A stretch of DNA of 64,000 bases from Paractinoplanes tereljensis (GTDB lineage: Bacteria; Actinomycetota; Actinomycetes; Mycobacteriales; Micromonosporaceae), in contig NZ_BOMY01000041.1 in the NCBI RefSeq assembly GCF_016862435.1, positions 310,001-374,000 of the forward strand. Direction: 5' to 3'. The notes under the pieces are model-generated. The model saw nothing but the letters and a program-made list of their open reading frames with translations. It was not told the origin of the DNA and searched no databases. Shown piece after piece: positions 33,352 through 41,827 of this stretch. The position numbers and the translations under genes are program-made. Position 1 is the stretch's first letter. Each line of letters starts with the position of its first letter.

Positions 33352-34653
33352 GTGACCGCGTTCCTCAGGGCACTGCGCCGCCGATCGGGGCCGCAGCCGC
33401 GGATGACCCGCCGCAACTGGGCCTTCGACGGGCTGCTGGTTGCGGTGTTCGTCCTGGTAGCGCTCAGCGGCACCGACATCACCGACCACCTGTTCGACAC
33501 CACGAACGACGCGGTGGCGGTGCAGGTACCCAACCTCCCGGATCTCCCGGATCTCCCGGAGGCGGCGGAACCAGCCGAACCGGCGGAACCGGCGAATCTC
33601 CCGGATGGCTTCCACCCGCCGGTGATGCCCGATCCGCAGGGGCCGGGCTTCATCGCGATCGCCGCGATCCTTCCGCTGGTCTTCCGGCGCCGCTATCCGC
33701 TGACCACCATGATCGGCATTCTCGGCATCACGGTGCTGTCGCTGCACGGGGTGGAACCGAGCACCGACATCCTCCGGGTCTCGTTCTACGCCTGCGTGAT
33801 CGCCGGTTACAGCGCCGCGGCGTACAGTCCCTATCGCTTGTGGGCCTTGGGTTCGCTGCCGTTGGCAGCCTTGTTGTTCAGTTCCTTTCCCGACCTGGCC
33901 GTGCCGATCGTGCCGGTGGCCTGGGTGCCGTTCCTGGTGTTGCTGCCGATCGGGCTGGCCGTCAACGGCATGCGCACCTGGCGCGAGCGGGCCGACCGGC
34001 TGCGTTTCGAACGGGCCGACGCGCTGCGCGAAGCCACCCGCGAGGAACGCGCCCGGATCGCCCGCGAGCTGCACGACATCGTCACCCACAACGTGTCGAT
34101 GATGGTCATCCAGGCCGGGGCCGCCCGCAAGGTCCTCGACAACTCCCCCGAGGCCGCCCGCGATGCTCTGCTCGCGGTCGAGGAGGGCGGCCGGGCGGCG
34201 CTCGGTGAGCTGCGCGGGGTGATGGGGCTGCTGGCCGCGGCCGAGGAGGACGCCCTCGATCCGCAGCCCGGCCTGGCCCAGCTACCGCCGCTGATCGACC
34301 GGGTGCGCGACGCCGGCATCGAGGTCACCGTGACCACCAGCGGCGACCGGGTCCCGCTGCCGGCCGGCCTGGAGCTGGCCGCCTACCGGGTCGTGCAGGA
34401 AGCCCTCACCAACACCGTGAAGCACGCGTCCGGGGCGAGCGCGACGGTCGACGTCGTCTACACGCCGGACGAGCTGTGCATCACGGTGACCGACACCGGC
34501 GGCCGGCCGACCCCCGAGGCCGCCGCATCGACGGGACGCGGCCTGGCCGGGCTGCGTGAGAGACTCGCCGTCTACGGCGGCACGCTGCAGGCCGCCGCCC
34601 GGCTCACCGGCGGTTACCGCGTGCAGGCTCAACTCCCCCTGGAGACCAGATGA
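33352..34653 (+). CDS. Sensor histidine kinase, HisKA_3 family
   Basis: About 433 residues from GTG 33352; an upstream ATG at 33316 is the alternative. A first membrane helix (residues 28-46) is followed by a short outside loop with an unusual proline-rich repeat (LPDLP and AEPAEP units), then four more helices to about residue 210. The catalytic part has RIARELHDIVTHNVSMMV (phosphoacceptor H) and an HATPase domain with GRGLAGLRERLAVYGG. Its regulator overlaps it by four bases. Divergence from the ABC exporter suggests it controls that exporter. Confidence 0.9.
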   Translation: MTAFLRALRRRSGPQPRMTRRNWAFDGLLVAVFVLVALSGTDITDHLFDTTNDAVAVQVPNLPDLPDLPEAAEPAEPAEPANLPDGFHPPVMPDPQGPGFIAIAAILPLVFRRRYPLTTMIGILGITVLSLHGVEPSTDILRVSFYACVIAGYSAAAYSPYRLWALGSLPLAALLFSSFPDLAVPIVPVAWVPFLVLLPIGLAVNGMRTWRERADRLRFERADALREATREERARIARELHDIVTHNVSMMVIQAGAARKVLDNSPEAARDALLAVEEGGRAALGELRGVMGLLAAAEEDALDPQPGLAQLPPLIDRVRDAGIEVTVTTSGDRVPLPAGLELAAYRVVQEALTNTVKHASGASATVDVVYTPDELCITVTDTGGRPTPEAAASTGRGLAGLRERLAVYGGTLQAAARLTGGYRVQAQLPLETR

Positions 34654-35303
34654 CCCTGCGGGTGGTGATCGCCGACGATCAGGCGCTCGTGCGAGCCGGC
34701 TTCCGCATGATCCTCACCGCCGACGGCATCGACGTGGTCGGCGAGGCGGAGAACGGCGCCGAGGCGATCGAGGCGGTCCGGCGCACCCGGCCCGACGTGG
34801 TGCTGATGGACATCCGGATGCCCACGGTGGACGGCATCGAGGCCACCCGCCGCATCCTGGTCGGCGACGCCCCGCCGCGGGTCATCATGCTCACCACGTT
34901 CGACCTGGACAACTACGTCTACGCGGCGCTCGGCCTGGGCGCCAGCGGCTTCCTGCTCAAGGACGTCACCCCGGAATACCTGGTGGCGGCGATCCGGATC
35001 GTCCGGGACGGCGACGCGCTGCTCGCCCCGAGCATCACCCGCCGGCTGGTCGAACGGTTCACCACGCCGGAACCCCGCGAGTCGCCGCTGCACCGCGATC
35101 TGGCCGCGCTGACGCCCCGGGAACGCGAGGTGATGACCCTTGTCGCGCAGGGGCTGAGCAACGTGGAGATCGCCGGCCGGCTCTTCCTGTCCGAGGCGAC
35201 AGTGAAGACCCACGTGGCCCGGGTACTGGCCAAACTCGGCCTCCGCGACCGGGTGCAGGCGGTGGTGGTCGCTTACGAGAGCCGCCTGGTCACGCCATCC
35301 TGA
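34650..35303 (+). CDS. NarL/FixJ-type response regulator
   Basis: 217 residues. The receiver has DDQ at 9-11 and the phosphoacceptor in LMDIRMPTVDG; the output domain is a LuxR helix-turn-helix (LTPREREVMTLVAQGLSNVEIAGRLF). It starts inside the kinase stop (ATGA) and its last 14 bases overlap the converging GGDEF-EAL gene. It is the partner of the upstream kinase; the divergent ABC exporter is the probable target. Confidence 0.92.
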   Translation: MTLRVVIADDQALVRAGFRMILTADGIDVVGEAENGAEAIEAVRRTRPDVVLMDIRMPTVDGIEATRRILVGDAPPRVIMLTTFDLDNYVYAALGLGASGFLLKDVTPEYLVAAIRIVRDGDALLAPSITRRLVERFTTPEPRESPLHRDLAALTPREREVMTLVAQGLSNVEIAGRLFLSEATVKTHVARVLAKLGLRDRVQAVVVAYESRLVTPS

Positions 35304-37605
35304 GGGCCGACGTCTGCCGGGTCAGCAGGCCGGACACGCCGTCCGCGGTCATCGGCTCGGCCAGGTGGAAGCCCTGGCCGACGGTGTAACCGAGCTCGCG
35401 GAGCACGGCCACCTGCTCGGCGCTCTCCACCCCCTCGGCGACGGTGTCCAGGCCGAACGCCCGGGCCAGCTGGAGCACCGCGCGGGCTACCGCCTGCCGG
35501 GCGTCGGCCGCCGCCGGCTGGCCGTCGTCGATCTCGATGCCGTCCACGAACGACTTGTCCAGCTTGATGATCGCGGCCGGGAAGGCCCGGAGCAGGCTCA
35601 GCGACGACTCGCCGGTGCCGAAGTCGTCCAGGGCGAGCCGGATGCCCATCCGGTCCAGGTCGTACAGCGCGCGGGAGACCTGCTGGCCGCGCAGCACCGC
35701 CGACTCGGTCACCTCGAGCACCAGCCGCTCGCAGGGCAGCCCGCTCTCGGCCAGCGCGTTTGTCACGTCGGCCACGAAGTCGGGGTCGTGCAGCTGCCGG
35801 GCCGACACGTTCAGGCCGGCCTCCTTCAGCGCGTCCGGGCCGAACTCGGCCAGCCAGGCCGCCGCCTGCCGGCAGGTCTCGTGCAGGACGAACCGGCCCA
35901 GCGGCACGATCAGGCCGGTCCGCTCGGCGGCCGGGATGAACTCGGCCGGGGCGACGACACCGCGGGTCGGGTGATGCCAGCGGATCAGGGCCTCCACCCC
36001 GATCAGCCGGTTGTCCTCCAGCCGCATGATCGGCTGGTAGACCACCCGGAACTCGTCGTTGTCCAGGGCCCGCCGCAGCTCGCCGCCGAGCTGCATGTGG
36101 GCCAGCACCGGCTCGCGCATGCCGTCCGCGTACCGCACGAAGCCGGCCTTGCCGCGCTGCTTGGCCGAGTACATCGCGACGTCGGCGTTCAGCAGCACCG
36201 AGTCGACGGTGGCCCCGGGCCCGGCGACCGCGATCCCGATGCTGGCCTGCACCAGCAGGCGGTGCTCGCTGATCGGGCTGGTGAACGCGGTCAGCAGCCG
36301 CCCGGCCAGCGCGTCCGGGTCGGCGCCGGGCTCGGTGAGCAGCACCGCGAACTCGTCGCCGCCGACCCGCACCGGCAGGGCGTCCGGCCCGGCCTCGGTG
36401 CGCAGCAGCCGCGCGACCGAGACCAGCAGGCGGTCGCCGACCCCGTGGCCGAGCAGGTCGTTGACGGTCTTGAAATCGTCCAGGTCGACAAGCAGCACCG
36501 CCGCCGGGCCGGGGCCGGCCAGCGCGGCGGCGAGGCGGTCCCGGAACAGCGCCCGGTTGGCCAGCCCGGTCAGGCCGTCGTGGCTGACCTCGTACTGCAG
36601 CCGCTTCTCCTGGACCCGGGTGTTGGCCAGCAGCTTGGCGTTCTCCCGGTACGTGATGAACTGCCGGACGGTGACCAGCGCGGTCACCGACACCGTGCCG
36701 ATCAGGGCCACCCGGACCGGCCAGCCCAGCGGGGCGCCGAACGCGATGGCGATCAGTGGCAGGTCGACCGCCACCACGGCCAGGTAGGGCAACAGGACGC
36801 CGGTGCGGACGGGGTCGCGGCGCAGCCCCCGGTCGGCCCGGTTCTGGATCGCCACCCCGAGGGTGATCAGTATCGGGGCCAGCGGCATCACGATCGCCTG
36901 GGCCGGGATGGTGGCGGCGAATCCGTACCGCACCGCGAGCACGGCGACCGCCCCGGCCGGGATCCCGCCGCTGGCCGCGACCAGCCGCATCGCCAGCCGG
37001 TCGACCGGGCCACTCACCACGTACGACACCTTGGTCGCGGCGCCGGCGGCGGCCAGGAAACCCAGCCCGACCAGCGCTGTCGCCTGCAGACTCCACGGTT
37101 CGCGGGCGGAGAGCATCGGTGCCAGCCCGACGTACCACAACACGGCCGCGCTGCCGAGGAACGCGATCGTCCGGTCCAGCGCCACCCGCCACCGCTCGAC
37201 CCCGTCGGTGGGGGCGACCGGCACCCGGGCCAGTGCCCAGATGGCGATCAGGAACCCGACCGCGACCAGGGCCGCCGCCGGTATCGGCATGCTGCGGGTG
37301 CGGGCCTGGGAGGCGTGGGCCAGCATGTCCACGGCCAGCCAGGCGTAGCCGGCCGTCATCACGCCGACGCTGAGCAGGGTCGCCCGCCAGAACCGCCGGG
37401 CCACCGGGTCCACGCCGAGGCCGCCGCGGGCCATCTGCTGGACGGCCCCGGCGGCGAGGGCGCCGCCGATCGGGACGAAGACGTACGCGAACGCCTCGGT
37501 CCCGGCGCCGGTGGTCAGATAGACCACGCACCATCCGATGCCGAGCGCGGCAACGACCACGGTGGCCTGCACGTACCACCGGGCGGTCCGATCCGTCCGT
37601 GTCAC
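35290..37605 (-). CDS. Membrane GGDEF-EAL cyclic di-GMP protein
   Basis: 771 residues from GTG 37605, with GGGG upstream; the frame extends to 37785 without support. Some eight hydrophobic helices fill residues 10-310. A GGDEF domain follows with an intact GGDEF motif near residue 413 (RVGGDEFAVLL), then an EAL domain starting with VEALIRWHHP near 537 and including DDFGTGESSLSLL and KLDKSF. Both active sites look complete, so the protein may make and degrade cyclic di-GMP, with one activity dominant under given conditions. It is the second cyclic di-GMP protein in the window. Confidence 0.9.
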   Translation of the reverse strand: MTRTDRTARWYVQATVVVAALGIGWCVVYLTTGAGTEAFAYVFVPIGGALAAGAVQQMARGGLGVDPVARRFWRATLLSVGVMTAGYAWLAVDMLAHASQARTRSMPIPAAALVAVGFLIAIWALARVPVAPTDGVERWRVALDRTIAFLGSAAVLWYVGLAPMLSAREPWSLQATALVGLGFLAAAGAATKVSYVVSGPVDRLAMRLVAASGGIPAGAVAVLAVRYGFAATIPAQAIVMPLAPILITLGVAIQNRADRGLRRDPVRTGVLLPYLAVVAVDLPLIAIAFGAPLGWPVRVALIGTVSVTALVTVRQFITYRENAKLLANTRVQEKRLQYEVSHDGLTGLANRALFRDRLAAALAGPGPAAVLLVDLDDFKTVNDLLGHGVGDRLLVSVARLLRTEAGPDALPVRVGGDEFAVLLTEPGADPDALAGRLLTAFTSPISEHRLLVQASIGIAVAGPGATVDSVLLNADVAMYSAKQRGKAGFVRYADGMREPVLAHMQLGGELRRALDNDEFRVVYQPIMRLEDNRLIGVEALIRWHHPTRGVVAPAEFIPAAERTGLIVPLGRFVLHETCRQAAAWLAEFGPDALKEAGLNVSARQLHDPDFVADVTNALAESGLPCERLVLEVTESAVLRGQQVSRALYDLDRMGIRLALDDFGTGESSLSLLRAFPAAIIKLDKSFVDGIEIDDGQPAAADARQAVARAVLQLARAFGLDTVAEGVESAEQVAVLRELGYTVGQGFHLAEPMTADGVSGLLTRQTSALRMA

Positions 37606-37658
37606 GGCCCCGACACTATCGACCTTGGAATGGAGCTGATCTCCCCCGAACGGGCGCC

Positions 37659-38054
37659 CTAATTCAGCCGGAGCGCCGCCGTCATCCGTGAACGGAACTC
37701 GTCCAGGGTGAGAACCGACGTGTTCGTCTCCTCGACAGGGAAGATCGAGATGCCGGCGTCGTCGTCCTTGAGCTGCGGCAACCACTCGGTCAGGAACACG
37801 TCCACCGCGATCCGGATGGCGTGCTCGCCGTCGACCTCACCCTCGTTCTCCAGCCGGGCCACCGTCGCATAGGGCCAGATCGGCAACAGAGTGTTCCGCC
37901 GGGCGTCCTCGGTGAACAGGATCTCCTCCTCGTCCCCCCAGACCCACAACGCGCCCTGGTCGGCGAGAACCTCGAAAGTTCGGGCCACCCGGGCATCATC
38001 GGCCAGGCCACGAAGGCGTTCCGCCTCCCGGCGCGAGATGTCGTCCGGTGCCAC
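37659..38054 (-). CDS. DUF2750 family protein
   Basis: 131 residues from GTG 38054, preceded by GGAGG four bases upstream; a longer frame to 38135 would run through the sigK promoter region. The sequence has the DUF2750 pattern: LADQGALWVWGDEEEILF, LLPIWPYATVARL and FLTEWLPQL. Family function is unknown; members are often small cytosolic proteins of immunity-like or regulatory neighbourhoods. It is divergent from sigK. Confidence 0.75.
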   Translation of the reverse strand: MAPDDISRREAERLRGLADDARVARTFEVLADQGALWVWGDEEEILFTEDARRNTLLPIWPYATVARLENEGEVDGEHAIRIAVDVFLTEWLPQLKDDDAGISIFPVEETNTSVLTLDEFRSRMTAALRLN

Positions 38055-38112
38055 TGAACCTCCATTGTCCGAATCGCCAGTTTCCGACGTGATGGTATCC
38101 GTCCCCGAAGGT

Positions 38113-38140
38113 GCATCCACCGACCGGCCCCGCAACGAAC
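38113..38140 (+). promoter_or_regulatory. Candidate SigK-type promoter upstream of sigK
   Basis: GCATCC (38113-38118), a 16-base spacer and ACGAAC (38135-38140) precede the sigK start by 31 bases. The same elements with the same spacing occur upstream of the fasciclin gene. They resemble the CCATCC/CCGAAT promoter known for mycobacterial SigK, so sigK is probably autoregulated. Confidence 0.6.
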
Positions 38141-38171
38141 AACGATGAGAACCTGTCTGCGAAGGAGGTCG

Positions 38172-38750
38172 ATGGACTCCGACGGCGAGCTCGCCGAACG
38201 CTTACGCGACGGCGACGAGAAGGCCCTTCGGGAGGCGTACGACCAGCATGGCGCGACCGTGTTCTACCTGGCCCAGCGGGTGCTGGGCAACCGGGCCGAC
38301 GCGGAGGACGTCACCCAGCTGACCTTCGTCGCGGCCTGGACCGGGCGCGCCGGCTTCGACCCGCAGCGCGGCACGATGCTGGGCTGGCTGCTCGGCATCG
38401 CGAAGCGCAAGGCCGTCGACCGGCTGCGGTCGGCCGCGCGCGACAGACGGGTGGCCGAGACGGTCAGCGCCCAGGCACCGGCGCCGGACGAGACCGAGCC
38501 CCCGGAACGGATCATCGACCGGCTGATCATCGCCGACGAGCTCAGCCGGCTGCCGGCCGAGCAGCGCCGCACCCTGGAGCTGGCGTTCTTCGACGACCTC
38601 ACGCATCCCCAGATAGCGGCGGTCACCGGGCTGCCGCTCGGCACGGTCAAGAGCCATATCCGGCGTGGGATGGCTAACCTGCGACGTCGATGGGAGGTGG
38701 ACGGTGCGGCATTTGGATCCCGATCGGCTGGCGCTTCTCGCGCTCGCTGA
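38172..38750 (+). CDS. sigK: ECF sigma factor SigK
   Basis: 192 residues from ATG 38172 with AAGGAGG five bases upstream. Region 2 (ALREAYDQHGATVFYLAQRVLG, DVTQLTFVAAW) and region 4 (LPAEQRRTLELAFFDDLTHPQIAAVTGLPLGTVKSHIRRGM) are both present and match the SigK/SigL group. It directs RNA polymerase to a small regulon and is held by the membrane anti-sigma factor encoded next, which overlaps it by 47 bases. In Mycobacterium tuberculosis SigK with RskA drives the fasciclin-domain antigens MPT70/MPT83; here a fasciclin gene is two genes downstream, so the module is conserved. Confidence 0.9.
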   Translation: MDSDGELAERLRDGDEKALREAYDQHGATVFYLAQRVLGNRADAEDVTQLTFVAAWTGRAGFDPQRGTMLGWLLGIAKRKAVDRLRSAARDRRVAETVSAQAPAPDETEPPERIIDRLIIADELSRLPAEQRRTLELAFFDDLTHPQIAAVTGLPLGTVKSHIRRGMANLRRRWEVDGAAFGSRSAGASRAR

Positions 38751-39363
38751 ACCGCTTGATTCCTTCGAGGCCGGCCACCTGGCCGAGTGCCCCGGCTGCC
38801 GGCACGACCTCGACGCGCTGCGGCATGTCGCCGAACTCGGCGCCGAAGGACCGGACCTCGACCGGCTGCCCGCCCCACCGGCCCGGGTGTGGGAGGGCAT
38901 CGAAGCGGCCCTCGACCCCCCGGAACGGCGCGGCCGTCGATCACACTGGCTGCTGGCCGCGGCCGCCGTCGTGGTCCTGGCGGTGGCCGGCACCGTCGTA
39001 CTCAACCGGATCGTGCGCGCTCCGGCCGAGACGGTGACCGCGCGGGCCACGCTGAAACCGCTGGCCACGGTGCCGGCCGACGCGAACGGCACGGTACGGG
39101 TGCTGTCCGGCGGCGAGATGCGGGTGGACGTCCGCAACCTGCCGCTGACCAGCGGTTTCCACGAGGTGTGGCTGATCGACCCGGATCATCCCACCAAGAT
39201 GATCGCGATCGGCAACCTGACCGACCGGCCGGACGCGACCCTGCCGGTGCCGCCCGGCGTCGACATGAACCGGTACCGGCTGGTCGACATCAGCGACGAA
39301 CCGCACGACGGCGACGCCGCCCACTCCGGCCACAGCCTGCTCCGCGGAACCCTCACGTCCTGA
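38704..39363 (+). CDS. rskA: Anti-sigma-K factor, RskA family
   Basis: 219 residues from GTG 38704, with GGGAGG eight bases before it, inside the end of sigK. Residues 1-70 form a cytosolic anti-sigma domain with a zinc-finger-like HLAECPGCRHDL; a single membrane helix lies at about 82-103; the rest is the outside RskA domain (VLSGGEMRVDVRNLPLTSG, EVWLIDPDH). RskA binds SigK until site-1 and site-2 proteases cut it. A hairpin follows the stop codon. Confidence 0.88.
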   Translation: MRHLDPDRLALLALAEPLDSFEAGHLAECPGCRHDLDALRHVAELGAEGPDLDRLPAPPARVWEGIEAALDPPERRGRRSHWLLAAAAVVVLAVAGTVVLNRIVRAPAETVTARATLKPLATVPADANGTVRVLSGGEMRVDVRNLPLTSGFHEVWLIDPDHPTKMIAIGNLTDRPDATLPVPPGVDMNRYRLVDISDEPHDGDAAHSGHSLLRGTLTS

Positions 39364-39365
39364 GT

Positions 39366-39393
39366 GCATCCAGCAAAGGCGATGCGATCGAAG
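39366..39393 (+). promoter_or_regulatory. Candidate SigK-dependent promoter of the fasciclin gene
   Basis: GCATCC (39366-39371), a 16-base spacer and TCGAAG (39388-39393) lie 53 bases before the fasciclin start codon. The spacing equals that upstream of sigK. Transcription would start within the left arm of the following hairpin. Confidence 0.6.
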
Positions 39394-39428
39394 TACGGGG
39401 TGGTGGCACCGACGCCACCACCCCGTAC
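39393..39428 (+). terminator. Strong hairpin between rskA and the fasciclin gene
   Basis: A perfect 15-bp stem, GTACGGGGTGGTGGC with GCCACCACCCCGTAC, has a 6-base loop. It begins exactly at the end of the -10 element and ends about three bases before the GAAAGGA ribosome site. It can terminate the sigK-rskA transcript and, in part, form a 5'-end stem on the fasciclin mRNA. Confidence 0.65.
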
Positions 39429-39446
39429 CCGAAAGGACACGCAACG

Positions 39447-40082
39447 ATGAGGTTCACCCGAACCGTCGCCGTCACGGCCACCGCTGTGGTGCTCTCCGCC
39501 CTGGCCGCATCGCCGGCCGACGCACATACCAGGTCGCTGGGCACCCGGTCGCTGGCCGCGGTGCTCACCGCGCACGGCACCGGCTTCGACCACAACGGGC
39601 GCGATTACGACATCCTCACCGCCGCGGTGCTCGCCGTGCTCAAGGCCAAGCCGGCCAGCCCGGTCGGCGTCCTCACCGACGGCAAGACGGCGCTGACCGC
39701 GTTCCTGCCGAACGACCGCGCGTTCGAGACCCTGGTCGCCGACATTCAGCACACCCGCCGACTGCCCGGCGAGAAGGCCGCCTTCACCGCGGTGGCCGGC
39801 CTGGGCATCGACACCGTCGAATCGGTGCTGCTCTACCACGTCGTGCCGGGCGCCACCGTGACCCGGGCCGCGGCGTTGAAGTCCGACAACGCCCGCCTCA
39901 CCACGGCCGCAAAATCCACCATCAAGGTAGATGTGTACGGCTACCGTCACCGGCGAATCCAGCTGATCGACGCCGACACCAGCGACCGTAACCCGCGGGT
40001 CGTCGTCTTCAACATCAACAAGGGCAACAAGCAGATCGCGCACGGCATCGACCGGGTGCTGCGCCCGATCGACCTGCCCTAA
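39447..40082 (+). CDS. Secreted fasciclin-domain protein (MPT70-like)
   Basis: 211 residues from ATG 39447, with GAAAGGA upstream; the long frame from 38787 is a shadow of rskA. A signal peptide (residues 1-26, ending ADA) precedes one fasciclin domain with ILTAAVLAVL, LTAFLPNDRAFETL, VESVLLYHVVPGATV and HGIDRVLRPIDLP. Fasciclin domains mediate adhesion or bind small ligands outside the cell. Position behind sigK-rskA and the shared promoter motif mark it as the local SigK target, parallel to MPT70/MPT83. Confidence 0.9.
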   Translation: MRFTRTVAVTATAVVLSALAASPADAHTRSLGTRSLAAVLTAHGTGFDHNGRDYDILTAAVLAVLKAKPASPVGVLTDGKTALTAFLPNDRAFETLVADIQHTRRLPGEKAAFTAVAGLGIDTVESVLLYHVVPGATVTRAAALKSDNARLTTAAKSTIKVDVYGYRHRRIQLIDADTSDRNPRVVVFNINKGNKQIAHGIDRVLRPIDLP

Positions 40083-40098
40083 CCCTTTTGGCCGCGAT

Positions 40099-40314
40099 CT
40101 AGGACGTCGCGTCGGCCACGATCGCACGTGCCTCGGCCTCGTCGGCCGGGGCGACCAGCACGCTCACGCCTTCCAGCTGGAAGGAGCCGATCTCACCGCC
40201 GGCATCGTCGGCCGTCACCCGGGCCTCGATGCCGGCGCTTCGCAACAGGCCGGCCACGATGTCACCCTCGGCCCGGCTCGACACGCTGGCCACGGGCACC
40301 GTCTGATTCGTCAC
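40099..40314 (-). CDS. DUF2007-type putative signal-transducing protein
   Basis: 71 residues from GTG 40314. The sequence VASVSSRAEGDIVAGLLRSAGIEA and VSVLVAPADEAEARAIV is the small beta-alpha DUF2007 fold, thought to bind a metabolite or protein partner. Its start overlaps the stop of the preceding chimeric gene by four bases. Function unknown. Confidence 0.75.
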   Translation of the reverse strand: MTNQTVPVASVSSRAEGDIVAGLLRSAGIEARVTADDAGGEIGSFQLEGVSVLVAPADEAEARAIVADATS

Positions 40315-40853
40315 GCGACCACCGTACTCGTCTCGCGGTGGTAGGTCTTGTTGGCGATCCGCCAGCGTTTGTCGATCCGGATCAGTAGGAACGTGTCGGT
40401 GAACGTGTCCGCGCCGTGGCGGAGCGTCATCGACGCGGTCGCGATGGTGCCGTGCACGTCGACGGCGTCGATCCGGCGGGTGCGCGCCGGTTCGTCGGCG
40501 GCCGGGCGGCCCGGGAAGAGGCCGCAGTACTCATCCAGGTCCCAGGACACGAAGACGCCGTCCCGGAGTCCTTCGATGTGGGCGGTGGGCAGGAAGGCGT
40601 CCCGGAAGTGAGCGGGGTCGCCGGTGGCGTGGCCACGGATGTAGGCGCGCAGAGGTTCGAGCACGGCCTCGATGACCTGGTGGCAGGCCTCGCCGTCGAA
40701 CAACGCCAGGAGTACGACGTCGGCCTCGGCCACCGCGTCGCCGGGGTGACCACCCCCGGACCGCGTCCAGCCGGCCACCTCCCGGTCACGCTCCGCGAGT
40801 CGGGTCACCATCGCGGTTCCCATCCGGCCCAATCCGAGTGCGGCGATCCTCAT
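40311..40853 (-). CDS. Chimeric gene: dehydrogenase Rossmann half fused to NTF2-like domain
   Basis: 180 residues from ATG 40853. Residues 1-58 are the start of a 6-phosphogluconate/3-hydroxyisobutyrate dehydrogenase-type NAD(P)-binding domain (IAALGLGRMGTAMVTRLAERD, DVVLLALFDG), which normally continues for about 230 more residues. From about residue 60 the protein becomes a complete NTF2/SnoaL-like domain (GDPAHFRDAFLPTAHIEG, SMTLRHGADTFTDTFLLIR, WRIANKTYHRE). I know both parts only as separate proteins. The join near 40676 is in frame, so a deletion between two neighbouring genes seems to have made a fusion. The NTF2 part may still fold; the dehydrogenase part cannot be catalytic. Confidence 0.75.
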   Translation of the reverse strand: MRIAALGLGRMGTAMVTRLAERDREVAGWTRSGGGHPGDAVAEADVVLLALFDGEACHQVIEAVLEPLRAYIRGHATGDPAHFRDAFLPTAHIEGLRDGVFVSWDLDEYCGLFPGRPAADEPARTRRIDAVDVHGTIATASMTLRHGADTFTDTFLLIRIDKRWRIANKTYHRETSTVVA

Positions 40854-40936
40854 GGCTCCCACTGTGCGAGCCCCGCCGGGATGCGACAAGCGCAGATCGA
40901 GCATCGCAGCCATGCGTGATGTGCATACTTCCGGTC

Positions 40937-41818
40937 ATGGAATTGGTCGCGTGGCGGACGTTCGTGACGGCCTGCCGGCTCGGGTCGCTGTCGGCGGCCG
41001 CCACCGAACTCGGCTACACCCAGTCGGCCGTCTCCCGGCAGATCGCCGGCCTGGAACGCAGCCTGGGCACGCCGCTGGTGCAACGGCACGGGCGCGGCGT
41101 ACGGCCGACACCCGCCGGCGAGGTGTTCCACCAGCACGCCGTGATCGCGCTCAAGGAGGTCGACCGCGCGGTCCGCGCCGTCCAGGAGCCCCGGCAACGT
41201 CCGCTGGCGGTCGGCGCGACCTCGTCGCTGGCGGCCGGCCTCGTGCCCGCGGCGATCCGCCGCCTGCTGGACCGCACGGACCCGTTCCGCTGGACCCTGT
41301 CCCCCGGCCCGAGCGCCCAGCTGCACGACCGGGTGATCGCCGGCGACCTGGACGTCGCCTTGGTCACCGACGCGCCACCGGGCTTGCCCAACGACCCGCG
41401 CGTTGACCGGCGCTTCCTGGGCCTGGACGAGATGGTGGTGGTGCTGCCCATCGGCCATCCGCAGGCCGGCCCCGCCCCGGTGGACATCCGGGCGCTGGCC
41501 GACCAGACCTGGGCCGAGGACAACGACGGCTCGGCCACGCTGCTGCGCCAGCACGCCGCCCGCGCCGGGGTAACCGCGCGCATCGACCTGACCGCGGCCG
41601 ACCTGCCCGGCAAGATCGCGCTGGTAGCCACCGGGCACGCCATCGCCCTGATTCCCGGCGTGCTGACGTCCGCGCTACGAGCCGACGTAACCACCGTGCC
41701 CCTGGTGGACCCGCCGACCCGCGGCATCTACACGATCACCCCACGTCGCTCCCCGCACCCGTCGGCGAACCCTCTGTTCGACGAGCTGGCGACCGCCTTC
41801 ACGCCGCGTCCACAGTAG
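40937..41818 (+). CDS. LysR-family transcriptional regulator
   Basis: 293 residues from ATG 40937. The winged helix-turn-helix is typical (LVAWRTFVTACRLGSLSAAATELGYTQSAVSRQIAGLERSLG in two parts), followed by an effector-binding domain with DVALVTDAPP and GHAIALIPGVL. It is divergent from the chimeric gene; LysR proteins usually regulate the divergent gene, so its original target was probably the dehydrogenase now reduced to a fragment. Confidence 0.88.
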   Translation: MELVAWRTFVTACRLGSLSAAATELGYTQSAVSRQIAGLERSLGTPLVQRHGRGVRPTPAGEVFHQHAVIALKEVDRAVRAVQEPRQRPLAVGATSSLAAGLVPAAIRRLLDRTDPFRWTLSPGPSAQLHDRVIAGDLDVALVTDAPPGLPNDPRVDRRFLGLDEMVVVLPIGHPQAGPAPVDIRALADQTWAEDNDGSATLLRQHAARAGVTARIDLTAADLPGKIALVATGHAIALIPGVLTSALRADVTTVPLVDPPTRGIYTITPRRSPHPSANPLFDELATAFTPRPQ

Positions 41819-41827
41819 AGTGGCGTC

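Noticed and set aside
35365..37662. 765-codon + strand frame over the GGDEF-EAL gene
   Set aside because: Antisense shadow; the minus frame has complete GGDEF and EAL motifs.
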